A stretch of 64,000 nucleotides of DNA from Phycicoccus avicenniae (lineage in GTDB: Bacteria > Actinomycetota > Actinomycetes > Actinomycetales > Dermatophilaceae). Position 1 is the stretch's first letter. Each line of letters starts with the position of its first letter. Both the position numbers and the translations under genes were made by a program. Of this stretch, positions 47,817-55,940 are shown piece after piece. The stretch lies in contig NZ_JAGSNF010000004.1 of the NCBI RefSeq assembly GCF_018139485.1, positions 62,001-126,000 of the forward strand. The letters run 5' to 3'. The notes beneath the pieces were generated by a model. The model was not told where the DNA came from. It was given only the letters and a program-made list of their open reading frames with translations, and made no database searches.

Positions 47817-48518
47817 TCAGGCCTCCGGGCTCACGCGCGGACCGGTGACGTCGTTCCAGTCCTCGAGCCGCCACTGCTCCCGCGGCACGGTCTCGACGAG
47901 CCGCCCGTGCGTGACGTAGCGGTGCGTCGCCGAGTACTTGGGGTGGCAGGACGTCATCGTGATGAGCGCCTCCTCGGGTGCGGCCCCGGGGTCGTCGGGC
48001 ACCGGTTGGATGACCTGGGTCTCCCACGGGCGGACGATCTCGGAGCTCTCGATCTCGTAGACGAACACCTCGGGGCGGGTCTCGATGATGACCCGGTCGC
48101 CCTCGCGGAGCGCGTCGATGGTGTGGAACGGGCGGCCGTACGTCGTCCGGTGGCCGGCGATCGCGAAGTTGCCGACCTCGCCCGGGTCGGCGCTGCCGTC
48201 GTAGTGGCCGACGCCCAGCTCGAGGACCGGCCGACCCGTGCCCTCGATGACCGGGCGAGCGTAGTCCTCGCCGAACCGGGGGACGCGCACGATGGCGAAG
48301 GCGGCGTCCTCGTCGAGGTCGGGATAGGCGTCGGCGACCTCCGGGGGCAGACCCGTGCCGCCGCTCGCGAAGTCGTCGGCGAGCGCCTGGACGATGCGCT
48401 CCTGGTCCCGTTCGGCGACGACGTCGGTCCACCACAGCTGCCAGGCGACGAAGAGCAGGACGAGCGCGCCGGCCGTGATGAGGAGCTCGCCGAGCCCCCC
48501 GACGAGGCGCCGGATCAC
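47817..48518 (-). CDS. Class E sortase
   Basis: Membrane-anchored cysteine transpeptidase of 233 aa. One N-terminal helix (LLITAGALVLLFVAWQLWW) precedes the sortase barrel. The catalytic His is in NFAIAGHRTTYG, the Cys in LITMTSCHPKYSATHR with the Arg close behind in THGRLV. Class E enzymes anchor LAxTG-type proteins to the wall of high-GC Gram-positives. GTG 48518 overlaps the stop of the DUF881 gene. No sorting-signal substrate was seen in the window. Confidence 0.92.
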   Translation of the reverse strand: MIRRLVGGLGELLITAGALVLLFVAWQLWWTDVVAERDQERIVQALADDFASGGTGLPPEVADAYPDLDEDAAFAIVRVPRFGEDYARPVIEGTGRPVLELGVGHYDGSADPGEVGNFAIAGHRTTYGRPFHTIDALREGDRVIIETRPEVFVYEIESSEIVRPWETQVIQPVPDDPGAAPEEALITMTSCHPKYSATHRYVTHGRLVETVPREQWRLEDWNDVTGPRVSPEA

Positions 48519-49267
48519 GACTCGTCCACCTCGGCGTGGGCGAGCGAGATGCTGCCGGAGTACGCGGGGAAGGTCTGCTCGCCGACGTCGGCGACGGAGT
48601 AGCCGAGCCCCACGGCGGTCGACCACTGCCGCAGCGTGTAGACCGCCGGGTCGGTGTCGAGCGCCTCCTGCATCGCCGCCGGGTCGCCGATCGCCGTCAC
48701 CACGTAGGGCGGTGAGTACACGCGGCCCTTGAGGACGAGGGTGTTGCCGACGCAGCGGACGGCACTCGTCGAGACGACGCGCTGGTCCTGGAGCATCATC
48801 GCCTCGGCCCCGCCGGACCACAGAGCGTTGACGACGGCCTGGACGTCCTGCTGGTGGATGACGTAGTCGTCGGGGTCGGCGCCCTCCGGGACCTCGCCAC
48901 CGACGAGCTTCGCGTCGTCGAGGGTCACCCGGACGGCGGGCCCGGCCACCGCGGTGCGTCCGGCGGACGGGGCGATGGCCGCGGCGCGCGACTCGAGCCC
49001 GGACGTCGTCGCGTCACCGGGCGCGAGGGCGGCGGTCGCCTCGTCGACCTCGGCCCGCAGGGTGCGGATCTGCTCGGTGCGTGCCGTGTTGACCTGGGTC
49101 TGCTCGCGGATGAGGTCGGGCAGGCGCGCGTAGTCCTCGCGCACGTCGCCGCCGTCGGAGACCCGGACGCTCGAGGCGAAGAGGGCGCCGGCGACGAGCG
49201 CCGCGACCGGGACGAGCCAGGGCCGCGGCGAGGGTCGCCGCACCGCTCCCGCGTGGGTGCCTGCCAC
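48515..49267 (-). CDS. DUF881 protein, membrane-anchored
   Basis: Protein of 250 aa with an N-terminal helix (PWLVPVAALVAGALFASSV), a coiled-coil-prone stretch (QTQVNTARTEQIRTLRAEVD) and the DUF881 domain, seen as GPAVRVTLDDAK, HQQDVQAVVNALWSGGAEAM and VYSPPYVVTAIGD. This family is found beside sortase and crgA in the division region of actinobacteria; its job is unknown but it is probably a cell-surface or divisome factor. It is divergent from crgA. Confidence 0.88.
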   Translation of the reverse strand: MAGTHAGAVRRPSPRPWLVPVAALVAGALFASSVRVSDGGDVREDYARLPDLIREQTQVNTARTEQIRTLRAEVDEATAALAPGDATTSGLESRAAAIAPSAGRTAVAGPAVRVTLDDAKLVGGEVPEGADPDDYVIHQQDVQAVVNALWSGGAEAMMLQDQRVVSTSAVRCVGNTLVLKGRVYSPPYVVTAIGDPAAMQEALDTDPAVYTLRQWSTAVGLGYSVADVGEQTFPAYSGSISLAHAEVDES

Positions 49268-49339
49268 CCCGTCACCTCCGTCCGCGCGTGTCGACGTCTA
49301 CGCTAGGCCACGACGCTGAACGAATCCGAGGAGTTCCCC

Positions 49340-49594
49340 GTGCCCGAGTCCAAGGGTCGCCCCAAGCCCGCCTTCACCCCGCCGCGGCGGACGCGGTCCA
49401 CCGAACCGCAGTCGAACGCCCCGTGGTTCGTGCCGGTGATGCTCGGTCTCATGGTCGTCGGCCTCGTCTGGGTCGTGACCTTCTACATCTCCGGGATCAA
49501 CCAGTACCCCGTGCCGCAGATCGGCCGGTGGAACCTCGGCGTCGGCTTCGGGCTGATGCTCGCCGGGTTCCTCATGACGACCCGCTGGCGCTGA
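49340..49594 (+). CDS. crgA: CrgA: cell-division inhibitor/regulator
   Basis: Small membrane protein of 84 aa with two helices (WFVPVMLGLMVVGLVWVVTFY and WNLGVGFGLMLAGFLMTT) and a basic, Pro-rich N-terminus. It starts at GTG with AGGAG 8 nt upstream; TACGCT (49299-49304) is a likely -10. CrgA binds FtsZ, FtsQ and PBPs and helps assemble the actinobacterial divisome. Confidence 0.93.
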   Translation: MPESKGRPKPAFTPPRRTRSTEPQSNAPWFVPVMLGLMVVGLVWVVTFYISGINQYPVPQIGRWNLGVGFGLMLAGFLMTTRWR

Positions 49595-49631
49595 CCCTCG
49601 CACGCGTCCCGGCGTTCCCGCGCGGACGGAG

Positions 49632-49700
49632 TTGTCCACAGGGGATGTCCACACTGGGGACAGAACTACACGCGTGTAATCCACAGGCACCTGTGGACAG
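49632..49700. other. Cluster of DnaA-box-like sequences
   Basis: Within 69 nt of non-coding DNA lie TTGTCCACA (49632-49640), ATGTCCACA (49645-49653), TAATCCACA (49677-49685) and, on the minus strand, CTGTCCACA (49692-49700), plus CTGTCCCCA (minus, 49655-49663). TTGTCCACA is the actinobacterial DnaA-box consensus. It may be a DnaA-binding or titration site between crgA and rhomboid, or part of their promoters. Confidence 0.6.
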
Positions 49701-49709
49701 GCGGACCGC

Positions 49710-50630
49710 CTAGGCCAGGGCGTACCGGGCGACGGCGAGCACCACGAGGACGACCCCGATGCCCGCGAGCGCGGCCCAGTGCACGGTCGGCCGACCCCGC
49801 TCGGTCATGCTCTTCGCCCGGCCGAGGTAGCCGATGGCCGCCGCGCACGCCGCCCCGACGACGAACCCGCCGAGGTGGGCCTGCCACGCGATGTTCGGGT
49901 AGACGAACCCGATGACGGCGTTGATGCCGATGATGACGTACATCCCGGCGGCCGACCGGTTGAGCCGGCGCTGCAGGACGAGGTAGGCGCCGAAGAGCCC
50001 GAAGACCGCCCCGGAGGCTCCGACCGCGGGTGTCCACCAGCCGACGCCCTGGCCCGCGACCGCCTCGGCGTACGTCGAGGACGGGCCGGACAGGAGCAGG
50101 TAGACGACGGAGCCCCCGACCGCGCTCAGCAGGTAGAGGGCGATGTAGCGGGCGCGGCCCAGCATCGGCTCGAGGTACTGCCCCATGAGGAAGAGCGCGT
50201 ACATGTTGAACGCGATGTGGAAGATCGGCCCGTGCGCGAAGGCCGAGGTGAGGAAGCGCCACGGCTGGCTCTCGCCGAGCGCCGGGACGAAGGAGATGTC
50301 CCCGGTCAGACCGGGCATCACCTGCTGGAAGAGGTAGACGACGACGCACATGCCGATGAGGGTGAAGCTGACGACGGGGCGGCCGTCGGTCACCGTCCCG
50401 CCGAACACCGTCCGCGCCTGCCGGACCGACTTCTGCCCCTCCCGGACGCAGTCGACGCACTGGACGCCGACCGCCGCCGGCCGCTGACACTCGGGACAGA
50501 CGGGCCGGCGGCAGCGCTGGCAGCGGACGTAGGACTCGCGGTCGGGGTGCCGCGGGCACACCGGGACCTCCTGCTCGGCGCTCGGCTCGGCAGGAGGCCC
50601 CGTCGGGGGCACCGGGGGTCGGTCGTCCAC
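49710..50630 (-). CDS. Rhomboid-family intramembrane serine protease with N-terminal zinc-ribbon
   Basis: Protein of 306 aa. The first 60 residues have CPRHPDRES, CQRCRRPVCPECQRP and CVDC, a B-box-like zinc region. The rhomboid core has six helices with the catalytic Ser in GASGAVFGLFG and His in IAWQAHLGGFVVG; HIAFNMYALFLMG is the conserved loop helix. Both catalytic residues are present, so it is likely active. Substrate unknown. The neighbour ppiA is conserved in this place across actinobacteria. Confidence 0.92.
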   Translation of the reverse strand: MDDRPPVPPTGPPAEPSAEQEVPVCPRHPDRESYVRCQRCRRPVCPECQRPAAVGVQCVDCVREGQKSVRQARTVFGGTVTDGRPVVSFTLIGMCVVVYLFQQVMPGLTGDISFVPALGESQPWRFLTSAFAHGPIFHIAFNMYALFLMGQYLEPMLGRARYIALYLLSAVGGSVVYLLLSGPSSTYAEAVAGQGVGWWTPAVGASGAVFGLFGAYLVLQRRLNRSAAGMYVIIGINAVIGFVYPNIAWQAHLGGFVVGAACAAAIGYLGRAKSMTERGRPTVHWAALAGIGVVLVVLAVARYALA

Positions 50631-50655
50631 GGTCTCGTCCAGGGTGAGCGGTGGG

Positions 50656-51177
50656 TCAGTCCTCGTGAATCTCGACGCGCTCGATGACGACGTCCTCGCG
50701 CGGCTTGTCCTGCGGGCCGGTGGGGACGTTACCGAGCTCGTCGACGACGGCGCGGCTGGGGGCGTCGGCGACCTCGCCGAAGATCGTGTGCTTGCCGGTG
50801 AGCCAGGTCGTCGGCGCGACGGTGATGAAGAACTGCGAGCCGTTCGTGCCCTTGCCGCCGCGCGAGCCGGCGTTCGCCATCGCGAGCAGGTAAGGACGGT
50901 CGAAGCTCTTGTCCGGGTGGATCTCGTCGTCGAACGTGTAGCCGGGGCCGCCCATGCCCTTCCCGAGCGGGCAGCCGCCCTGGATCATGAAGTTCGGGAT
51001 GATCCGGTGGAAGATCAGGCCGTCGTAGAACGGGGTCGGGTTCGTGCGGCCGGCGTCGTCCTGGTACTCCTGCTCGCCGGTGGCGAGGCCGGTGAAGTTC
51101 TTCACCGTCTTGGGCGCCTCGTTGGGGAAGAGCTCGACGACGATCGGGCCGTGGTTCGTGTGCAGCGTTGCCTTCAT
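50656..51177 (-). CDS. ppiA: Cyclophilin-type peptidyl-prolyl isomerase
   Basis: Cytoplasmic PPIase of 173 aa. Cyclophilin blocks are NFTGLATGEQEY, YDGLIFHRIIPNFMIQGG (catalytic Arg and Phe), NAGSRGGKGTNGSQFFIT and WLTGKHTIFGEV. Full length, no signal peptide. It catalyses cis-trans isomerisation of X-Pro bonds. It lies 25 nt upstream of the rhomboid gene on the same strand. Confidence 0.95.
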   Translation of the reverse strand: MKATLHTNHGPIVVELFPNEAPKTVKNFTGLATGEQEYQDDAGRTNPTPFYDGLIFHRIIPNFMIQGGCPLGKGMGGPGYTFDDEIHPDKSFDRPYLLAMANAGSRGGKGTNGSQFFITVAPTTWLTGKHTIFGEVADAPSRAVVDELGNVPTGPQDKPREDVVIERVEIHED

Positions 51178-51317
51178 GTCCCGATCCTCTCACGCAGGGC
51201 TGGACGGTCCCTGTGGAGCCCGCGCGCGGGACACACCGTGGACGGATGCCGCCCCGACGTGTGCCCAGCAGGCAAAACAGGGCAGGATGGGGTGAGACGA
51301 CCAGCCAAGGAGGACAC

Positions 51318-52319
51318 GTGTTCCGCAACAAGAGCAGGACCGACCAGGCGAAGGACGCCGTCGTCGACGCCCGTTCCCGCGTCAGCGATGCCTCGCACGG
51401 GGCGGCCGCCGAGGCTCGTGGGCGGGCCAAGGACCTGCGGAAGCAGAGCGACGACCTGCGCAAGCAGAGCCGCAAGCAGGCCAAGCACCTGCGCAAGCAG
51501 GCGGAGTCCGAGTACGCCCACGCCCGCAAGTCCGGCAAGAAGCTGTCGAAGCAGGCGCAGTCGGAGTACGACGACGTCCGCAAGCAGGCCGCCGGGTACG
51601 CCGGTGCCGCGAAGGGCGCCGCCCAGGACTACGCCGACGTCGCCCGCAAGAAGGCGCACGAGGCCGCCGACGAGATCACCCCGCGCGTCGAGCACGCCCG
51701 GGACGCGTTCATGGAGGACGTCGTCCCGAAGATCGCCGCCGCCGTCGCGACCGCCGTCGCCGGTGCCGCGACGATGCGCGACCAGGCCACCGAGGCCGCC
51801 GAGCGCGCCCCCGACGCCTACGCCGTCCTCAAGGGCGATGCCACCGTGAAGCAGAAGAAGGGCAAGGGCCGCTGGGTCCTCGTCCTCGGGGCCGTCGCCG
51901 CGGGTGCCGCCGTCTACGCCTACCGCAAGAGCACCGAGCGTCCCGACCCGTGGGCGAGCGCTGGCTCCTACTCCCCGCCGTCCTCGGCGTCGACGCGGGT
52001 CAGCGAGACCGTCGACTCCGCGAAGGCCAAGGCCGGGGAGCTCAAGGACAAGGCCGCCGAGGCCGCGACCTCCGCCAAGGAGACCGCGTCGGCCAAGGCG
52101 ACCGAGGCCAAGGCCGCCGCGTCGACGAAGGTCGAGGAGGCCAAGGGCGCCGCGGGCGCGGAGACCGACAAGGGCACCGCGACGTGGACCGACGCCACCG
52201 ACAAGGCCGACGAGGTCCCGTCGACCTCCGGAACCTCGGAGGGCTCGGACCTGTCGACGCCGTCGATCGACGAGGGCTCGAACACCGCTGTCGACGAGAG
52301 CGACAAGCCCCAGAACTGA
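51318..52319 (+). CDS. Coiled-coil/helical repeat protein with membrane helix (DUF5324-like)
   Basis: Protein of 333 aa with a perfect AAGGAGG site 5 nt before its GTG. The first 200 residues are highly charged, Lys/Ala/Gln-rich helix, with repeats such as LRKQSDDLRKQSRKQAKHLR that look like apolipoprotein or phasin-type coils. A single helix (WVLVLGAVAAGAAVYAYRKS) lies near 190. The C-terminal part has Lys/Ala/Glu repeats (KAKAGELKDKAAEAATSAKE) and ends Ser/Thr-rich. It is probably a membrane-associated structural protein; DUF5324 fits the layout. Exact role unknown. Confidence 0.75.
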   Translation: MFRNKSRTDQAKDAVVDARSRVSDASHGAAAEARGRAKDLRKQSDDLRKQSRKQAKHLRKQAESEYAHARKSGKKLSKQAQSEYDDVRKQAAGYAGAAKGAAQDYADVARKKAHEAADEITPRVEHARDAFMEDVVPKIAAAVATAVAGAATMRDQATEAAERAPDAYAVLKGDATVKQKKGKGRWVLVLGAVAAGAAVYAYRKSTERPDPWASAGSYSPPSSASTRVSETVDSAKAKAGELKDKAAEAATSAKETASAKATEAKAAASTKVEEAKGAAGAETDKGTATWTDATDKADEVPSTSGTSEGSDLSTPSIDEGSNTAVDESDKPQN

Positions 52320-52350
52320 CCGGTCGCCTTCCGGGCTTCCTGTCGAGCAG

Positions 52351-52386
52351 CGAACGCCGGTCGTCCTTCGGGACGGCCGGCGTTCG
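52351..52386. terminator. Hairpin terminator
   Basis: 16-bp stem with one G-T pair and a 4-nt loop, 32 nt after the coiled-coil gene stop. Confidence 0.65.
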
Positions 52387-52431
52387 TGTGTCCGGGCTGC
52401 CGGGTGGGGCGGCCCGGAGCGGTGGCTGCTC

Positions 52432-52740
52432 CTACTCCTCGAAGCCCTTCGTCGGGTTGCACGCGTCACCGGGGGAGGGCAGGATCGCGCCCTTGACCTC
52501 CTGGGGACCCACCCCGAGCTGCTTCTTGATGAGGACGAGGAAGGTACCGTGGGACTGGGTCCTCGTCGGCTCCTCCTCGGTGATCTCGTCGTTGAGACCG
52601 GAGTACTTGCAGATGGAGCTGCCCTTGAGCGGCAGCTCCTGCCCGTTGCCGTTGACCTCGCCCGCCGAGGCGGGTGCGGCGGCGGCGACCGCGAGGGCAC
52701 CCGCGGCGGCGAGTGCCGCCAGGGCGCGATGTGCTGACAT
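52432..52740 (-). CDS. Small secreted protein with signal peptide
   Basis: Protein of 102 aa. MSAHRALAALAAAGALAVAA with ASAG as the likely cleavage site is a Sec signal peptide, and AAGGAG precedes the ATG. The mature part of about 75 residues has two Cys (SSICKYSG and GDACNPTK), which may form one disulfide. No family recognised. It is a plausible small exported factor and gives no clue to its role. Confidence 0.7.
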   Translation of the reverse strand: MSAHRALAALAAAGALAVAAAAPASAGEVNGNGQELPLKGSSICKYSGLNDEITEEEPTRTQSHGTFLVLIKKQLGVGPQEVKGAILPSPGDACNPTKGFEE

Positions 52741-52873
52741 GATCCACTCCTTCTGCGACCCCTGCTCGGAGTGGTTTCGGGACCGCGAGCGAAATCTAGG
52801 GCCGGTGGGTCGCGGGTGACCATGGCCCGATCGAGCCATCCGCGAACGGCTCGTGGGGCGAGTGGGACGGGGG

Positions 52874-53443
52874 TCAGCCGGTGAGCGTCACGAGAAGGAC
52901 GAGGACGACGACGTTGACGACCGCCGTGAGCCAGAAGACGGTGCGGAACGGCTGCTTCGTCGTCTTGTGGCGGAAGAGCGGGCGGGCGACGAGGCCACCC
53001 GGCCAGCCGCCGAGCAGGTCGACGAGGTGCAGCCCGGACTCGGGGATGCGCCGGGTGCGGTCGCGGGCGGCGCGCTTGTCGACGCGATAGAGAGCGAAGG
53101 AGACGAGGCCGAGGACGAGGTAGACCGGCGCGACCCACGGGGTGACGCTGCCGGTCGCGACGAGGACGACGAGCACGACGAGGAAGACGCCGGCGACGAC
53201 GAGCGCCGCCGTGAGACCCGCGCGGTTCCGCCGGCTGCGGCCGAGGAGGCGGGCGTCGGCGGCCTGCGGGCGTCCGCGCTCGTCCGTCGCGGTGAGGAAG
53301 GAGATGCGGTTCCCGTCACGCGGGCGCCGGCCGCGGGGGAGGGCGCTGATGTGGACGAAGACCCACTGGCTCCCGTCGTCCGGGACGATGAAGCCGAAGC
53401 CACGATCGTCGTTCCACTCCGTGACGACGCCCTCGGTGCGCAT
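52874..53443 (-). CDS. Cold-shock domain fused to DUF1294 membrane domain
   Basis: Protein of 189 aa. The N-terminal cold-shock/OB domain has GVVTEWNDDRGFGFIVPD (RNP-1-like) and VFVHISAL (RNP-2-like), so it should bind single-stranded nucleic acid. The C-terminal DUF1294 region has about four helices with the motif YRVDKRAARDRTRRIPES and LLGGWPGGLVARPLFRHKT. This fusion is known in many bacteria but its function is not. It may place nucleic-acid binding at the membrane. Confidence 0.88.
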   Translation of the reverse strand: MRTEGVVTEWNDDRGFGFIVPDDGSQWVFVHISALPRGRRPRDGNRISFLTATDERGRPQAADARLLGRSRRNRAGLTAALVVAGVFLVVLVVLVATGSVTPWVAPVYLVLGLVSFALYRVDKRAARDRTRRIPESGLHLVDLLGGWPGGLVARPLFRHKTTKQPFRTVFWLTAVVNVVVLVLLVTLTG

Positions 53444-53570
53444 GACCCTCCAGTTCGCTGACCTGGGTAGAGGCTAACCCCCTGCACCCTCACCCGCGCC
53501 TCGTCAGGTGGTCACGGGTCGGGGTCGTCGTTCGCCCCGGACAGCGGCGCCTCGTGTGCGAAGCTGACGC

Positions 53571-54545
53571 GTGTCCTCCATGCCGCCCCCACCGCGAGCG
53601 TGGTTGCTCATGGCGGCGGGGGACGACCGCGGCCACGGGGGGAACGCCGGGTACGACGACCAGATCGACGCGTACTACTCGTGGGACAGCAACGTCCCGA
53701 ACCACACGAAGCTCACGGTCGGTGACCCCGTCGCCGTCTGGGACAAACGACGACTTCTCGGCATCTCGGTCATCGAGCAGATCGACCGCCGCCCGGGCAT
53801 CAAGGCCCTCAGCCGGTGTCCTCGCTGTGGCACGACGCGGATCAGCATCCGCAAGTCGGCCCGGCCGCTGCACCGGTGCATGAAGTGCCATCGGGAGTTC
53901 GACGTTCCCGACGTCGAGAGTGTGGAGGTCACCGAGTACGTCGCCCGGTACGACGCGGCGTGGACCTGGCTCACGGGTGTGCTGGGTGCGGACGAGATCA
54001 AGGCCGTCGCGGTGAACCCGAAGGAGTTCAACGCCATGCGCCTCCTCGACTGGACGGCCCTCGAGCGCGCGCTGTTGGATCGCGACGTCCCCCGGGCCGT
54101 CGGCCGGGTCACCTCCAGGGTCGACATCGCCCACGCCACGGACGACGGCATCGTCGTCGACCTGCCGCATGGACACACGACGGCGTTGGTCCGGGTTCGA
54201 CGCGGTCAGAGTCGCTTCCGTGAGCAGACGCTGAGGCGGCAGGGCAGCGTCTGCGCGTTCACCGGTGATGCTCCCGACCGCGTTCTCGAGGCCGGCCACC
54301 TGTACAGCTACGCCCGACTCGGTGAGCACCACGAACACGGCGGTCTCATGCTGCGGCGGGACGTCCACCGTCTGTTCGACGACGGTCTGCTGTCGGTCGA
54401 CCCCGACCGTCTCCGGGTGGACGTCGGTGACGATCTGCAGCGATACCCGCAGTACGCGGAGCTGCACCAGCGGACCCTCACGGTCCCCGTGCACGACCGT
54501 CAGATCGAGTGGCTCGCTCAACACTGGGCGGAGCATCGCACCTAG
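53571..54545 (+). CDS. EVE-like/HNH endonuclease, possible modification-dependent (type IV) restriction enzyme
   Basis: Protein of 324 aa. The N-terminal 60 residues (AWLLMAAGDDRGHGGNAGYD, then LTVGDPVAVWDKRRLLGISV) resemble an EVE/PUA-type base reader. A zinc ribbon follows (CPRCGTTR and CMKCHREF), and the C-terminal HNH nuclease has RQGSVCAFTGDAPDRVLEAG and LRRDVHRLFDDGLLSV with the metal-site His. EVE-HNH proteins cut DNA carrying modified cytosine. The start may be GTG 53571 or ATG 53580. Codon use looks less GC3-extreme than its neighbours and it lies beside tRNA-Ala, so recent transfer is plausible. Restriction activity is inferred. Confidence 0.72.
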   Translation: MSSMPPPPRAWLLMAAGDDRGHGGNAGYDDQIDAYYSWDSNVPNHTKLTVGDPVAVWDKRRLLGISVIEQIDRRPGIKALSRCPRCGTTRISIRKSARPLHRCMKCHREFDVPDVESVEVTEYVARYDAAWTWLTGVLGADEIKAVAVNPKEFNAMRLLDWTALERALLDRDVPRAVGRVTSRVDIAHATDDGIVVDLPHGHTTALVRVRRGQSRFREQTLRRQGSVCAFTGDAPDRVLEAGHLYSYARLGEHHEHGGLMLRRDVHRLFDDGLLSVDPDRLRVDVGDDLQRYPQYAELHQRTLTVPVHDRQIEWLAQHWAEHRT

Positions 54546-54574
54546 GCCGTCCGCGTGGAGCTGACGACACGACG

Positions 54575-54598
54575 AGGGCCCGGCACACGGCCGGGCCT
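54575..54598. terminator. Hairpin between HNH gene and tRNA-Ala
   Basis: GGCCCGG / CCGGGCC stem (54577-54583 with 54591-54597) in the gap between the convergent HNH gene and tRNA-Ala. Confidence 0.55.
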
Positions 54599-54604
54599 GA
54601 TCGA

Positions 54605-54680
54605 TGGTGGAGCCAAGGGGACTCGAACCCCTAACCCCCTGCTTGCAAAGCAGGTGCGCTACCAATTGCGCCATGGCCCC
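54605..54680 (-). tRNA. tRNA-Ala (TGC)
   Basis: 76 nt including encoded CCA. Acceptor GGGGCCA pairs with TGGCTCC. The anticodon loop between CCTGC and GCAGG gives TGC. T-arm GGTTCGAGTCC. It forms the usual Ile-Ala pair near gyrA with the tRNA at 54884. Confidence 0.96.
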
Positions 54681-54727
54681 TGGGTGGCCGGCGGGGCATC
54701 CTGCCGGCGGTGAAGCGAGGGGAGTCG

Positions 54728-54850
54728 TCAGCTCCGGGGGGTGTCGGTCGCCTCTGCCCAGAGCCGGTTCTCGGACTGCTTGTCCTTGATCTGCTTCGTC
54801 ACCGCGAACGCACCCGCGGCCGACGCGACGAGGAGGAGGAGCTTCTTCAC
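54728..54850 (-). CDS. DLW-39 family small membrane protein
   Basis: 40-aa protein from GTG 54850, between the two tRNAs. It begins VKKLLLLVASAAGAFAVTKQ, then a charged stretch, and ends with LWAEATD, the signature that names the family (DLW; here RLW). The gene lies in its conserved place beside tRNA-Ile/tRNA-Ala near gyrA. Function unknown. Confidence 0.82.
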   Translation of the reverse strand: MKKLLLLVASAAGAFAVTKQIKDKQSENRLWAEATDTPRS

Positions 54851-54883
54851 GCGGTCACCACCTGGGACGAGGAAAGGGTCGGT

Positions 54884-54960
54884 TGGTGGGCCTAACAGGA
54901 CTTGAACCTGTGGCCTCTTCCTTATCAGGGAAGCGCTCTAACCGTCTGAGCTATAGGCCC
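54884..54960 (-). tRNA. tRNA-Ile (GAT)
   Basis: 77 nt including encoded CCA. Acceptor GGGCCTA pairs with TAGGCCC. The anticodon stem TTCCC encloses TGATAAG, giving GAT. D-arm GCTCAGACGGTTAGAGC and T-arm GGTTCAAGTCC are standard. Confidence 0.96.
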
Positions 54961-55284
54961 GTCGCCGACCGGCGTCGCGCCCCCTGTGAGGAGGGCGCGG
55001 TGACCGAGGTTACCCGATCCCCGCCCGGCGCCCCAAAACGGCGGCCACACGGCTCCTGGCACCGATCGTGGAGTGCGTGCTGGTGGCGGAACGAGTGCGA
55101 TCATCCCGGTTGTGGGACCAGAAACCGCACCTGGTGGCAGAAGGGGGGTCGGGTGGCGCCACACGCAGCGGCACGGCATCCGACGGGTACTGCGGGGGCG
55201 CCAGGAAGGCCGCGGGGGCTGCCGCAGAGGGACACGCCGCAAGGAGGCCGGGTGGAGGGCTGCCGCAGAAGGAGCGGCGACGGA
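54961..55284. promoter_or_regulatory. Intergenic region with tRNA-Ile promoter
   Basis: 324 nt without a gene. On the minus strand TTGGGG (55031-55036) and TAACCT (55007-55012) are spaced 18 bp, a good sigma-70-type promoter about 46 nt before tRNA-Ile. Short CTGCCGCAGA elements recur at about 55218 and 55260, without clear meaning. The region between is otherwise featureless. Confidence 0.6.
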
Positions 55285-55926
55285 TCAGTCGTCGGTGAGG
55301 GTGAGGTGCAGCCCGCCGACGAGGGCGCTCGAGACGTTGTAGAGGAACGCCGCGAGCGTCGCGATCGCCGTGAAGAGGATGACGTCGATGACCCCGATGA
55401 CGATCGACAGCGACACGACCCGCGTGAAGCCGATGAAGTCGAGGATGTCGAAGCCCTCGCCGCCGTCCTGGATGACGGAGCCGATGACGCCGTTGACCTG
55501 GTCGAAGACGCCCATCGCGTCGAGGACGGTCCACAGCACGACCGTCATGACGACCAGCGCGATGCCGAGCGCCACCGACAGCAGGAACGAGACCTTCATC
55601 GCCGACCACGGGTCGATCCGCGACACGATGAGTCGCACCCGGCGCGGGGCCGCCTGACGCGGCGCCTGCGGACGGGGAGCCCCGCCGCCCTGACGGGCCG
55701 GCGCCGACTCGGGCCGGCGCACCGGGGCGGTCCCACCGGCCTGACGGGCGGGCACGGGGCGCGTCGCGTCCTGGCCCTCCTGCCGTGCCGCGGGGCGCCG
55801 GTCCTCGCGCGACGGCTGGGTGGCGGTGCGGGCGGCGCCCTGCGGGGCGTCGGCGCGACCGCCGGAGGACGACCCGGTGCGGGCGGACGGACGCAGGGGG
55901 CGGCCGGCGCTGTCAGCGGTGCTCAC
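55285..55926 (-). CDS. DUF3566 membrane protein
   Basis: Protein of 213 aa conserved beside gyrA in actinobacteria. The first 95 residues are low-complexity (Pro, Ala, Arg, Gln), then RVRLIVSRIDPWSAMKVSFL opens the DUF3566 domain with two membrane helices, one starting near FLLSVALGIALVVMTVVLW and one near SIVIGVIDVILFTAIATLAA. Function unknown. It starts 14 nt after the gyrA stop on the same strand, so gyrB-gyrA-DUF3566 may be one unit. Confidence 0.9.
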   Translation of the reverse strand: MSTADSAGRPLRPSARTGSSSGGRADAPQGAARTATQPSREDRRPAARQEGQDATRPVPARQAGGTAPVRRPESAPARQGGGAPRPQAPRQAAPRRVRLIVSRIDPWSAMKVSFLLSVALGIALVVMTVVLWTVLDAMGVFDQVNGVIGSVIQDGGEGFDILDFIGFTRVVSLSIVIGVIDVILFTAIATLAAFLYNVSSALVGGLHLTLTDD

Positions 55927-55940
55927 GGGGTCCTCCTCGG

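Noticed and set aside
55060-55284. Possible small gene or repeat array between tRNA-Ile and DUF3566
   Set aside because: Recurring CTGCCGCAGA pieces are short and irregular, frames lack a ribosome site, and nothing is conserved that I can recognise.
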